Assembly: GCA_003255065.1 (NCBI GenBank)
Contig: QAOA01004763.1
Coordinates: 113,648 to 177,647, forward strand
Direction of reading: 5' to 3'
Length of the DNA: 64,000 bases
From: Cercis canadensis
Taxonomy: Eukaryota > Streptophyta > Magnoliopsida > Fabales > Fabaceae
The translations under genes and the position numbers were made by a program. Shown in pieces: positions 46,901 through 57,594 of this stretch (the stretch's first letter is position 1; the number at the start of each line of letters is the position of its first letter). The notes below the pieces were generated by a model that was not told where the DNA came from, ran no database searches, and saw nothing but the letters and a program-made list of their open reading frames with translations.

Positions 46901-49016
46901 GCCAAGGAGGACTGAATGTACTTGTCTTCAGCCCCCTCTTTTCCTTTGTTTGTTTTTCTCTTCTTTTTCCCTTTTTTTTTAAATATTTTTTCCTATTGCA
47001 AAATCAACAAAATCAAACTCCACTCCATTTTACTCGTTTTGAATGAGATTTAACCACAAAATCTATTGTAAAAATAGAGTACCTAATATTCCAAGATGCT
47101 TCTTAGGACATCTACATATGATAGATCGAGAAATATTAATGATGGTTACAAAAAATTTTAAGAGAACATCTTAACAAAAAAAAAAACTGTTAATTGTATT
47201 TTTTTTTTTTAAAGGAAAGAGCATTATTTTTTAATATGAAAAAATATTATAAATGAAAATAATATAACTTTTTAAAATTATCTCTTAACAAAAGAAGAAA
47301 AAAAAATGACAAAAAAATTGTTACAGTCTGATTGGTTTTTTTGTGTTTTTTTTTTAAGTAAAGAACATCATTTTATTTATCAAGAAAAAGATTATAAGAA
47401 TTTGTAAATGCTCCTCTTAATGGAAAAAAATATATATAAAAAATAAATTGCGACAAAATTTTTTTTATTTATTTATTTCTTTTTCAATGAAAGAGCATCT
47501 TTTGTTCATTAGGAAAATTATAAAAAGGGATATTATAGAAATTTATAAATTACATCTTAACAAAAAAAAAAAAACAAAATTAAAAAGAAGGCAAAAGATT
47601 GTAACCATTTGCTGGTTTATTCATTTATTTATTTCTTTCAAGACGTACGACTGTAAGAGCATCATTTTGTTCATTTAAAAAAAAAAATTATAAAAATGGA
47701 AGATTATAGAAATTTGTAAAAGTACCTCTTAGCAAATAAATAAATAAATGATAAACTTGTCATTTATTTGTTAATTTTAGGATTAATCTGCATCCTTTTT
47801 TTGTTTTCTTTTGTTAATAAAAAAAATGTTGCTATTTTGTCCAACTGAAATAAATAAAACAAACAACGGTTACAATTCTTTGTCCTATTCTATTTTTTTT
47901 CTAAAAAGTATTTTTACAAATTTCTATAATCTTATTAGTATTTTTAATTTTTCTCCGTAGATGACCTAAGAAAACATTTATTTTTTCAAAGATTCTATTG
48001 AAGGTGTAATCAGTCCGGTTCAATCTGGTTTACACTCCAAACCAACACCGAACCGATCATACCACTTCAGTTTGGTTTGGTTTTTCAAAATTTTGAAAAT
48101 AAAACCGAACCGAATCGATTCAGTCTGGTTTAGTCGATTTTGCCAAAAAAATTGCACAAGTCACTTTTCCAATTTTGAACAAGAAGAAAGCTAGAAATTG
48201 AAGCTAACCTAGCTGAAAATCAAAGCTCACATATAATCACATTACATGAGCTATTATAATTCTCAAAAAAATACAAGGCATATCAGCAAATCAACCAAAA
48301 AAGTGGATTATCCTTAAAGTTCTCCCACACTGCAGCTATTGCACCTCTGTAAAATTGCAAATTACGATTAATTTGACTAGTTAATATATTTATTGTTCTA
48401 AGTTTGTTTTATGTTGTGAAAGGATCCATACATGGCACCAAACCTCATGCATATTTTTCCCTAATTTTCTATGATAATGTTAAGAAGAACCAAGTATGGA
48501 TCATGAATGCATTTCATGTCAAAATGCTCAACCAGTTTCAACAATTCTACCAAATATAATTATATAAATGGAATTCATTGTCTCTTGAATAAAGGGAAGC
48601 AACTATGCCTTCTTATGCTGATATGTGAAAATAAACGGAAAGCCTTACATATCCAAACACTCTTTCAACTTGTAAGTTTTGGTAAGACTTACCTTGCGTA
48701 GTAACCACCTTCAGGGTCATTTCCAACATCATAAAACAGTCCTCTAAAGTAAACAAAAATGGACCTAGGAGTTTTTTCAGGAATTAGGTGGGTATGCATT
48801 TTTTTGTGGCGAAGCATATGGAGGAATGGTGAATTAGGGGTGTAAGGCAAACCGCTCAAACCAATCCAAATGGGGCTAACCTAATCGGACTGAGGGGGTC
48901 AATTCAGTTCTCAATTATACTGTCTAGACAACTGAGGGGTTCAATTCGGTTTTCAGTTTTAATAAAGGAAAACCGAGAAAAACCAGACTGAACCGAATAA
49001 GGCAATACCACGTCAT
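46900..49016. other. Intergenic between divergent genes
   Basis: The 5' ends of the SNF2 gene (-) and TMEM18 (+) face away from each other across about 2.1 kb, so both promoters should lie here. It is mostly A/T homopolymer-rich. Two stretches rich in ACCGAACCGA-like words (48,010-48,135 and 48,850-49,000) resemble terminal regions seen in plant hAT-type elements, but no ends or target duplication could be fixed. Confidence 0.5.
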
Positions 49017-49209
49017 TTTGATTAGAAATGTTTCTTAAATCCCTTGCCCTAGCCACTTTTCATCAGAATCTCAAATCCTCTCCTTCTCCTCTCTTCTCTC
49101 GTTCGTTTTGATTAGAAGTGTTTCTGAAATCCCTTGCCCTAGGCACTCTTCTTCGACTCTTCAGAAATCAGAATCTCAAATCCTCTCCTTCTCCTCTTTT
49201 CTCTCGTTC
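49017..49209 (+). repeat. Imperfect tandem duplication at TMEM18 5' end
   Basis: 49017-49105 and 49106-49209 both start TTTTGATTAGAA and run through AAATCCCTTGCCCTAG and CTCAAATCCTCTCCTTCTCC to CTCTCGTTC. The second unit has about 15 extra bases (TTCGACTCTTCAGAA). It covers the presumed promoter/leader start. Confidence 0.85.
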
Positions 49210-52200
49210 TCCGACTCTCCCAAGCTCAAATCCCTAACTTCCCTTTCTCTTTTTAGCACTCTCCTCCATCTTCGGACTTCAATCCATCGCCTCGCCGGTG
49301 TCTCTGCTGTGCCTTTGTCGCTGTCTCTGTCTGGGTGTTGCAGGTGAGTTATGCTTCTTCTTCTTCACGTGTGCATTTCTGTTTCCATGCTTCTTCGGTG
49401 CCTGTGTGTTGTGCATTTCTTGTTATACTAATCCATGACTTGCTGTTGGATTTGTTGCTCTCTTATGACTGTCTGAGAAATGGACATGACGTAGCAATGA
49501 TAAAAATATTAAACACAATCTTCCAATTGCATGTTGCCATGTATAAATAAACTACCAAAAGCAATATTATTGTTGATAAAATGTTTTAATTTAATGATGT
49601 GGCCCTGGCAGCATATTACTATATGATAGTGTAAAACAATTTTATAGATAAACTAGGAATCATAGTAGTGAGAAAATATAAGGTACTGCCTAAGGTACAG
49701 CAATATCCTTTGAGTAGTGCCTAAGGTAGGCATTGTCCACATAAGAGTTTCTCCTTTTAGAGGTGGTAGCAAGATTTGATTGGTGCTAGTTATATACATA
49801 AAATTTATGCACAATTATTCCAAATATTATCCCCTTTGGCAGACAATTTATGAAACTATTTGTGTAAAATTAATGTTTATGAGATGTAGTACATATGGAT
49901 GAGAAAATTTTGTACTGGATACTAACTGCAATGATTTGTTTAACGACAAACTTACTTGGAAGTAGAATCATTTTAGTTCAGCTCTCTGCACTTAATGTTT
50001 CAAGTACTAGATACGTCTTTGAGATCTGTAGAAAAAGAGTGAGAGATAGAGGGTTAGTTTGAACTGGCAATGAACAATTAAAAGAAAATTAATCTGCTTT
50101 AAGAAATTAACAAGTTTAAAGGAATTAGATCCTGACTCTTGCAAATTTTTGAACAAAAAGAAACGAAGAAATGATAATTCCTTTGGTGCTATAACCATAT
50201 AAAGGTTCCATTTACAGCTCCCACATAGCAATGATATCTGATCCAAAATCTTACATGGTGTTCTTGAATTGTATAAAAGGCAAGAGGCTTACTTTTGGGT
50301 TCAATCTAATATTCTCCTCCTACCCTTTTGTGGCTTTTGATTATAAACTTAAGCTAGAGAAGAAACCTTTATGTTCTTCCTAATTAAGAATAGAGTTTAT
50401 CCATGGCCTTGTGGGGGACATTTAGTTAGACATTAATGTACATGCAAATTAGCTGTGGTCCTTTGATTTAAGTCATGAGCTTATAGCTGTTACCTCATGT
50501 GAATTGGGTACTTTCTGTTAACAAGGTTAATTAGTTCCATTTACCAATTTTCTGGCTGAACATGATTTCAACAAGATAAGTGATCATATCAACTTGTCAA
50601 ATCATATGTAAATATCTGTTATAAGACATGGAATTGTATATATCAGAATACCAAAATATACATGGAATTGTTATTTTTTTTTTTTAATGATCATCATCAC
50701 AATCAAAATTTGGGATGAGGGCCATCGAAACATGACTGCATTAGGACAGAGGCTTGTTTATTTCCTTAGTTGTCCATAATTTTAATTCAGCCAAGTTTTC
50801 TCCTAAGATCTTGTTTCTCAACTTCATGTCATGTTTAGGTTCTGATGCAAATGCATTAGGTGGCAAATCTAAATTTATTTTCTCTTTTGGGTGGGTAGTA
50901 GGTTTCCTTTTTGGCTTGGGATTCATTGGGTAGATATCTATATGTTTTGTCTTTAGACAAATTCTGATTTGTTTGTTTTGGATTAAATGGTCTTCGAGGG
51001 TGCACCGAGGTATGGTTTATGCTATTGTTGCAGTCAAATGGATGTGGGACTAACTACAAAATCAGATTTAGTTTGCTGTAGATTTGGTTCTACCTTATTT
51101 TCTTGAGATTCAGAGAAAATTGAGTAGAATTTTGAGCTTAAGCCTGCATTCTTTTGAAGGATCATACATTGGCATTGCTATTTTAAGTGCTTGAGTCTAA
51201 TTCTGATTTTCTTGATCCATACTGTTAATTTTTTTTGCTTGAGGAAGCAACTAAAAATTGTATTTAAATGAACAAGGAGCTGAATATAATAAAATGGGAT
51301 ACTGGCATGAGAAGTGAGCTGTTGGGTTGATGGATTTGTGATTTAAATGGTTGTTAGCTGACATTAATTGATTTACACACTATAAGGTTGATTTCTATGA
51401 TCTTAACATTTTTTTTTTATTATTGAAATTGGTCTAGAAATGAAACAAATCCTGCCGTTGGGCATGTGGCTTCTGATTTTTATTTTTTTTTATTGGTGCT
51501 TGAATGACAAACCTTTTAATATGTGCACATAAGTTTGGGATGGATTAGATTCACGTGTTAACCTTTAATTGTTACTGTTTAGTAAAGATAGGGGAGAGAA
51601 AGAGGAAGTTGTCTTTAATTGCTTTGTTGCTGTTATCCACCTTCTTGACCTATGTCGATAGTGGAAATAAATGAATTAGTTTGCATAGGTTAGATGTTAT
51701 TGTTTTTGGAGTGTAAGGTTATGCTTTATCAAGCGTGTTTGGACAGGATATTCTGTGTCAGTTCTCAAGATTTATGATAATTGCATGTTTAATCTTCTTG
51801 ATGAATACTTGAACTTCTGTTAAGAGTTTATTGATTTTGCACCTTGATGTTTGGGAATGCACATAATTTTTTCTGTTCATTTGGTAATAATTCAGTTTTT
51901 TCCTATTCTTTTGTGATTATGTATTCTACCTGTTTACAGTTAATTGCTGCAGTGTTTTGATCGAATTGCAATTTTCCCAAAATGCTCATTTAGTCTTGAC
52001 TTAGATGAAAGCTTACATGTGGTGCTGAGTTTGTCTTTGATTCTTTGCTTCATGGTATGGTGTTGCACAGTTATATTTTTTTGAGGTTAGGGTTTGTCGT
52101 AGAAAGGCTTAAGGGTTGTTCTAAAAATATAGATGCTGCATAAATGCTGGTTGGTTATCCCAGATTGATGAGTATTCTTTGTTCTATCAAATACACCCCT

Positions 52201-52831
52201 GCTAGTTTTTTCATCTTTGCTTTAAAGTAAATGACCTGTGCTCTAATTATTTGCTCTTGGTTCGCTGTTTAAGATTTTAAATGCTGAATTTATCATTGGT
52301 GTTACGTGGCCCAATCATTCCCTGCTCTAAATATAGAATCTTGTTGGGTGCTCCAGTTAGTAAATGGCTATTGATTTAATGCATGCTTGGAATAATCTCC
52401 TACATTATATTGATTGCTTCTGTTGACGTCCTTCATGTTAGTTTCACAATTGAAATTACTTTTTTCAATCACTGACCAAACACATAACATACTAACTATT
52501 CTAATGAAGTGGGATGGCCTAAACATTAAGCTACTTCTTTCTGGCAGTGATTCTTGCAAAAGAGAATTTTACAAGAGTGGAAATTTCTCTGAAAGGACAA
52601 CCGGCATTTAAACCCAATTACCCTGTAAGGGAGTTAGAAGGAGCAAGAGTCTACTTGCTCTGACGCCCTACACTCCAACCTCTGCTCAGGTGTCAGGCAA
52701 GTTTAGATATCAAAGTTCACAATTTTGTTTCATTTGAATTCCTTGTTGTTTAGGTCCACATGATGATCTTGCTTTGTCTCTTATGCATCTTCTCAGGCTT
52801 ACTTAGCTGTAGTAGTTTTGTCCCATTGCAG
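49210..52831 (+). other. TMEM18 5'UTR exon end and leader intron
   Basis: A pyrimidine-rich leader ends in a strong donor (TTGCAG/GTGAGT, GT at 49344). The next matching acceptor is CCATTGCAG ending at 52831, just before the start-codon exon, giving a leader intron of about 3.5 kb. The transcription start is not determined. No coding sequence is recognised in the intron. Confidence 0.6.
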
Positions 52832-52846
52832 AAAAGGAGTTAAGCC

Positions 52847-53671
52847 ATGGAGGAATTAAAATCTGCTATCGAAGAGCACATGGAGCAAATGGCAGATTTG
52901 GTTCAGAAGTTTTCATCAGAACTTCGTGTTGGCCTTCGTCCTGCATATGAAAACTTTATAGGTTTCTTCCACGCCATTGATTGGAAGGTGCTCTTTTAAA
53001 CCCAACTTCTTTTTCTATTTTTTGGATGCTGAGAATGTGAGGGTAAGTGGGAAATTCATGCATGAAATATTTGCATATATTAATTTACTTTGCATTATTC
53101 TGAGGTCTAAAATATTGCAATTAAAGTAATCCAAGCCAGAAAAGAAAAAGGGTGTAAATTTTGTCTAGTTTGGCCAAATGCTTGTTTGATATAGTATTCT
53201 AGAATTTATTTGTAATTTTCGTAATGTATCTTTTACTATTCGCAAGAGAACAGAGTAGACATAATAAGCATAGAATTCCATTTGTACCTAGTCAAAACAG
53301 GAAAAAGTGGTCTGGGTTTTGGGTATAAATTCTAAGTCATACAAGGATCACTTGGGTCTCTGTCCTTCTGGACCAACTTTGCCATGCATATAGTACTGGT
53401 TCAGTCAATTATTATTAAGCCATCGCAACAAATGTGACTAAAATTGTGGAATATGTGTTGAGCATTACCATTGATTATGTTATCTTGTGAGATTTCCAAT
53501 CAAAAAAGTAATGCGTTATCATCAGAAGTAGTAAATTGGCTTAATTATTATCATTTGTTTGCCATAATCAGTGACATTCTCTTGCCTTCACTCCTTGTAT
53601 GGCTTTTCAAGCAAAAGAATGCACCTCTAAAATGGTATGAAGCTTTTGCATCAAAAGTTAATATCCATCTG

Positions 53672-53767
<96 letters not shown>

Positions 53768-54207
53768 ATACGGGGATATAATATGAATATGGACTGTCAT
53801 AAAGCCTTGCCTTCCAGACTTTTGTATATACGAAACAGATGTATCAAGCATGCTGTTAAGGTTATAGCTGTGAACAACATAGTGAGCTTTTCTTGTTAGT
53901 TGATTGGTTGGAAATAAGTCAATTTGAAAGATCTTATGTTTGACTTGGCACAAATGCGATCCAATTATGTAGATTCTAAAATATCACGATGTGATGCATG
54001 ATATGTAATTACATATGGTTGGCAGGTCCATATTAAGTGCTAAGAATTTTTTCTTGTTAATCAGTCTCTATTGTTTTCTAATTCTTTGTTTCTGTCTGTA
54101 GGAACCTTGGCTTATAGGATTAGTGGCTTTCCATGTTGTGTTGCTGCTAGTAGCTGTCATCTCCAGGAAGAACACAAACTTCCAAATGATTTTGTTTCTT
54201 TCAGCAT
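52847..54207 (+). CDS. TMEM18: TMEM18 coding exons 1-2, first copy (partial, duplicated)
   Basis: Exon 1 (52847-52987) encodes 47 residues, MEELKSAIEEHME to HAIDWK. Exon 2 (54102-54207) encodes 35 residues plus one base, EPWLIGLVAF to FLSA. Both are translationally identical to the second copy, with the same GT donors. No exons 3-4 follow before copy 2. If both copies were present and spliced in series, exon 2 would join the leader of the second start exon (AAAAGGAG) and create TAA at once (T + AA), ending the protein after FLSA. Skipping the second pair would restore the normal protein. Best explanation: the other haplotype of the same gene. Confidence 0.85.
53674..53767. repeat. Poly-T tract of about 94 nt
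   Basis: Almost pure T, broken by AA at 53735-53736 and C at 53749. The equivalent tract in copy 2 (56057-56072) is 16 T. It sits in intron 1 of TMEM18 copy 1. Translated frames across it are artefacts. Confidence 0.97.
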
Positions 54208-54317
54208 GTAAGTTTAATTCTTTAGTCTTTCCATGGAATTGTTCTGAAATCAATTAAATAGATTTGATCATTAGTGATTTAAAATAATTTCTTTTTAGTG
54301 TAGTACCTATGCAATTC

Positions 54318-54318
54318 N
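54318..54318. other. Ambiguous base (N) exactly at the duplication junction
   Basis: Left of the N is the right end of copy 1; right of it is the first base of copy 2. See the finding on a false duplication. Confidence 0.95.
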
Positions 54319-56622
54319 TACAGTTAATTGCTGCAGTGTTTTGATCGAATTGCAATTTTCCCAAAATGCTCATTTAGTCTTGACTTAGATGAAAGCTTAC
54401 ATGTGGTACTGAGTTTGTCTTTGATTCTTTGCTTCATGGTATGGTGTTGCACAGTTATATTTTGTTGAGGTTAGGGTTTGTCGTAGAAAGGCTTAAGGGT
54501 TGTTCTAAAAATATAGATGCTGCCTAAATGCTGGTTGGTTATCCCAGATTGATGAGTATTCTTTGTTCCATCAAATACACCCCTGCTAGTTTTTTCATCT
54601 TTGCTTTAAAGTAAATGACCTGTGCTCTAATTATTTGCTCTTGGTTCGCTGTTTAAGATTTTAAATGCTGAATTTATCATTGGTGTTACATGGCCCAATC
54701 ATTCCCTGCTCTAAATATAGAATCTTGTTGGGTGCTCCAGTTAGTAAATGGCTATTGATTTAATGCATGCTTGGAATAATCTCCTACATTATATTGATTG
54801 CTTCTGTTGACGTCCTTCATGTTAGTTTGACAATTGAAATTACTTTTTTCAATCACTGACCAAACACATAACATACTAACTATTCTAATGAAGTGTGATG
54901 GGCCTAAACATTAAGCTACTTCTTTCTGGCAGTGATTCTTGCAAAAGAGAATTTTACGAGAGTGGAAATTTCTCTGAAAGGACAACCGGCATTTAAACCC
55001 AATTACCCTGTAAGGGAGTTAGAAGGAGCAAAAGTCTACTTGCTCTGACGCCCTACACTCCAACCTCTGCTCAGGTGTGAGGCAAGTTTAGATATCAAAG
55101 TTCACAATTTTGTTTCATTTGAATTCCTTGTTGTTTAGGTCCACATGATGATCTTGCTTTGTCTCTTATGCATCTTCTCAGGCTTACTTAGCTGTAGTAG
55201 TTTTGTCCCATTGCAGAAAAGGAGTTAAGCCATGGAGGAATTAAAATCTGCTATCGAAGAGCACATGGAGCAAATGGCAGATTTGGTTCAGAAGTTTTCA
55301 TCAGAACTTCGTGTTGGCCTTCGTCCTGCATATGAAAACTTTATAGGTTTCTTCCACGCCATTGATTGGAAGGTGCTCTTTTAAACCCAACTTCTTTTTC
55401 TATTTTTTGGATGCTGAGAATGTGAGGGTAAGTGGGAAATTCATGCATGAAATATTTCCATATATTAATTTACTTTGCATTATTCTGAGGTCTAAAATAG
55501 TGCAATTAAAGTAATCCAAGCCAGAAAAGAAAAAGGGTGTAAATTTTGTCTAGTTTGGCCGAATACTTGTTTAATATAGTATTCTAGAATTTATTTGTAA
55601 TTTTCGTAATGTATCTTTTACTATTCGCAAGAGAACAGAGTAGACATAATAAGCATAGAATTCCATTTGTACCTAGTCAAAACAGGAAAAAGTGGTCTGG
55701 GTTTTGGGTATAAATTCTAAGTCATACAAGGGTCACTTGGGTCTCTGTCCTTCTGGACCAACTTTACCATGCATATAGTACTGGTTCAGTCAATTATTAT
55801 TAAGCCATTGCAACAAATGTGACTATAATTGTGGAATATGTGTTGAGCATTACCATTGATTATGTTATCTTGTGAGATTTCCAATCAAAAAAGTAATGCG
55901 TTATCATCAGAAGTAGTAAATTGGCTTAATTATTATCATTTGTTTGCCATAATCAGTGACATTCTCTTGCCTTCACTCCTTGTATGGCTTTTCAAGCAAA
56001 AGAATGCACCTCTAAAATGGTATGAAGCTTTTGCATCAAAAGTTAATATCCATCTGTTTTTTTTTTTTTTTTATACGGGGATATAATATGAATATGGATT
56101 GTCATAAAGCCTTGCCTTCCAGACTTTTGTATATACGAAACAGATGTATCAAGCATGCTGTTAAGGTTATAGCTGTGAACAATATAGTGAGCTTTTCTTG
56201 TTAGTTGATTGGTTGGAAATAAGTCAATTGGAAAGATCTTATGTTTGACTTGGCACAAATGCAATCCAATTATGTAGATTCTAAAATATCACGATGTGAT
56301 GCATGATATGTAATTACATATGGTTGGCAGGTCCATATTAAGTGCTAAGAATTTTTTCTTGTTAATCAGTCTCTATTGTTTTCTAATTCTTTGTTTCTGT
56401 CTGTAGGAACCTTGGCTTATAGGATTAGTGGCTTTCCATGTTGTGTTGCTGCTAGTAGCTGTCATCTCCAGGAAGAACACAAACTTCCAAATGATTTTGT
56501 TTCTTTCAGCATGTAAGTTTAATTCTTTAGTCTTTCCATGGAATTGTTCTGAAATCAATTAAATAGATTTGATCATTAGTGATTTAAAATAATTTCTTTT
56601 TAGTGTAGTACCTATGCAATTC
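54319..56622 (+). repeat. Large direct duplication, copy 2 (2,304 bp)
   Basis: Begins TACAGTTAATTGCTGCAGTG and continues past 56622 into unique DNA leading to TMEM18 exons 3-4, so this copy is the one contiguous with the rest of the gene. Confidence 0.97.
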
Positions 56623-57594
56623 AAAGCAGCTGGTACTTTCCCTACCAAAAAAAAAAAAGATGAAGAAAAAGGTTGCCCTTTCCTTTTTCTTATGGGGAAA
56701 TATGCTGAGGAGAACTGATGTCCTTTATTTTGTCTGTGTTTGGGCTTCATGGAAACAAATAATTTTTCCTTGAAATATCTGGTTTTATATTTTCAAACTT
56801 ACATGATAGAAGAGTGACAACCTAGTCATTTAGGCAAATTCAAAAGGATATAAATGGACGCCATACCAGTCAAGGCAAAATTTCCTTTAAAATGCATAGG
56901 AATGATCTCAGCTGTTAATTAAGTAAAATTGATATCCTGTTAATTTACTAACCCTACATTTGGGAGGAGTGAGAAAGAGGGGAAATGGAGCAAATACATT
57001 CTAACCCTTGTTTGGAAGTTTTTTTAAGGAAATCATCCCTTTCCCTCCCCTTAAAATCTTAAAAGTTTTTTCCCCTCCAGATACAATACTCTTATTCACT
57101 TAATTATACTTTTCATATTTCCTTTTCTGAATGCAGATGCCCCAGTAATATTGTTGCTCTAAGTTTCTTTTTATTGGTAATTTGTTGCTATAAATTTGTG
57201 CTCTGAGCCTGTGAATGCTTAATTTAAATCAAGTCTTACCTAGACCGTTTGATGGTGTAGTGGCTGGTGTATATCTTGCTGAGAGGCTTAATAATATCCT
57301 GGGAAAGAATTGGAAGAGCTTTTCTAGTCAGAACTATTTTGATCCAAATGGACTATTTATGTCAGTTCTTTGGTCTGGACCTCTTCTCGTCATTGCAATG
57401 ATAATCTTGGTCAGTATTTATCACCACTTATTCAGTTAATCTTCTATGACCTTTTTCCTATTGAATTTTGACTTGAAGCATCTTATAATTTTCTGCAGAT
57501 CAACACACTCTTTTCCTTGTGTTACATGATCGTTAGGTGGAAAAGAGCTGAACTAAGACATCGTGCAAGGGTTGCTCGTAATAAACAGGATTAA
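55232..57594 (+). CDS. TMEM18: Transmembrane protein 18 (TMEM18)
   Basis: Four coding exons: 55232-55372, 56407-56512, 57261-57409 and 57499-57594; 492 nt, 163 residues plus TAA, all GT-AG. The length equals Arabidopsis TMEM18 (At1g34350, recalled). The N-terminal amphipathic part (about 1-45) is acidic. Membrane segments lie near 50-70 (WLIGLVAF...VAVIS), 75-92 (FQMILFLSALAGVYLAE) and 114-143 (MSVLWSGPLLVIAMIILINT), and the tail KRAELRHRARVARNKQD is strongly basic. TMEM18 proteins sit in the inner nuclear membrane; a DNA-binding role has been proposed for the basic tail of the animal protein, and the plant protein affects pollen tube growth. The exon 3 acceptor GTGTAG/TGG at 57260 was chosen because it alone keeps the family sequence; the stronger-looking TGCAG at about 57,134-57,138 leads to a stop. 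The start-codon pair at 52.8-54.2 kb is a duplicate. Confidence 0.95.

Larger units (their letters stand above)
51935..54317 (+). repeat. Large direct duplication, copy 1 (2,383 bp)
   Basis: Begins TACAGTTAATTGCTGCAGTG and ends CCTATGCAATTC directly before the N at 54318. It contains the TMEM18 start-codon exon and the second coding exon. Against copy 2 there are scattered substitutions (about 1%), a 1-bp indel near 52,512 and a poly-T tract about 78 bp longer. Confidence 0.97.

Noticed and set aside
53471-53899. A 142-codon frame containing a Phe run (and a Lys run on the other strand)
   Set aside because: It is produced by the poly-T tract in a TMEM18 intron.
56945-57080. Possible sixth copy of the Tourist-like MITE
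   Set aside because: Shares purine/pyrimidine-rich arms and a TTTGGGAG-like word, but lacks clear ends, core and TWA flanks.
57134-57180. TMEM18 exon 3 starting after TGCAG at about 57138
   Set aside because: It reads Y-A-P-V-I-L-L-L then stop; the acceptor at 57260 keeps the conserved LAGVYLAERLN sequence.
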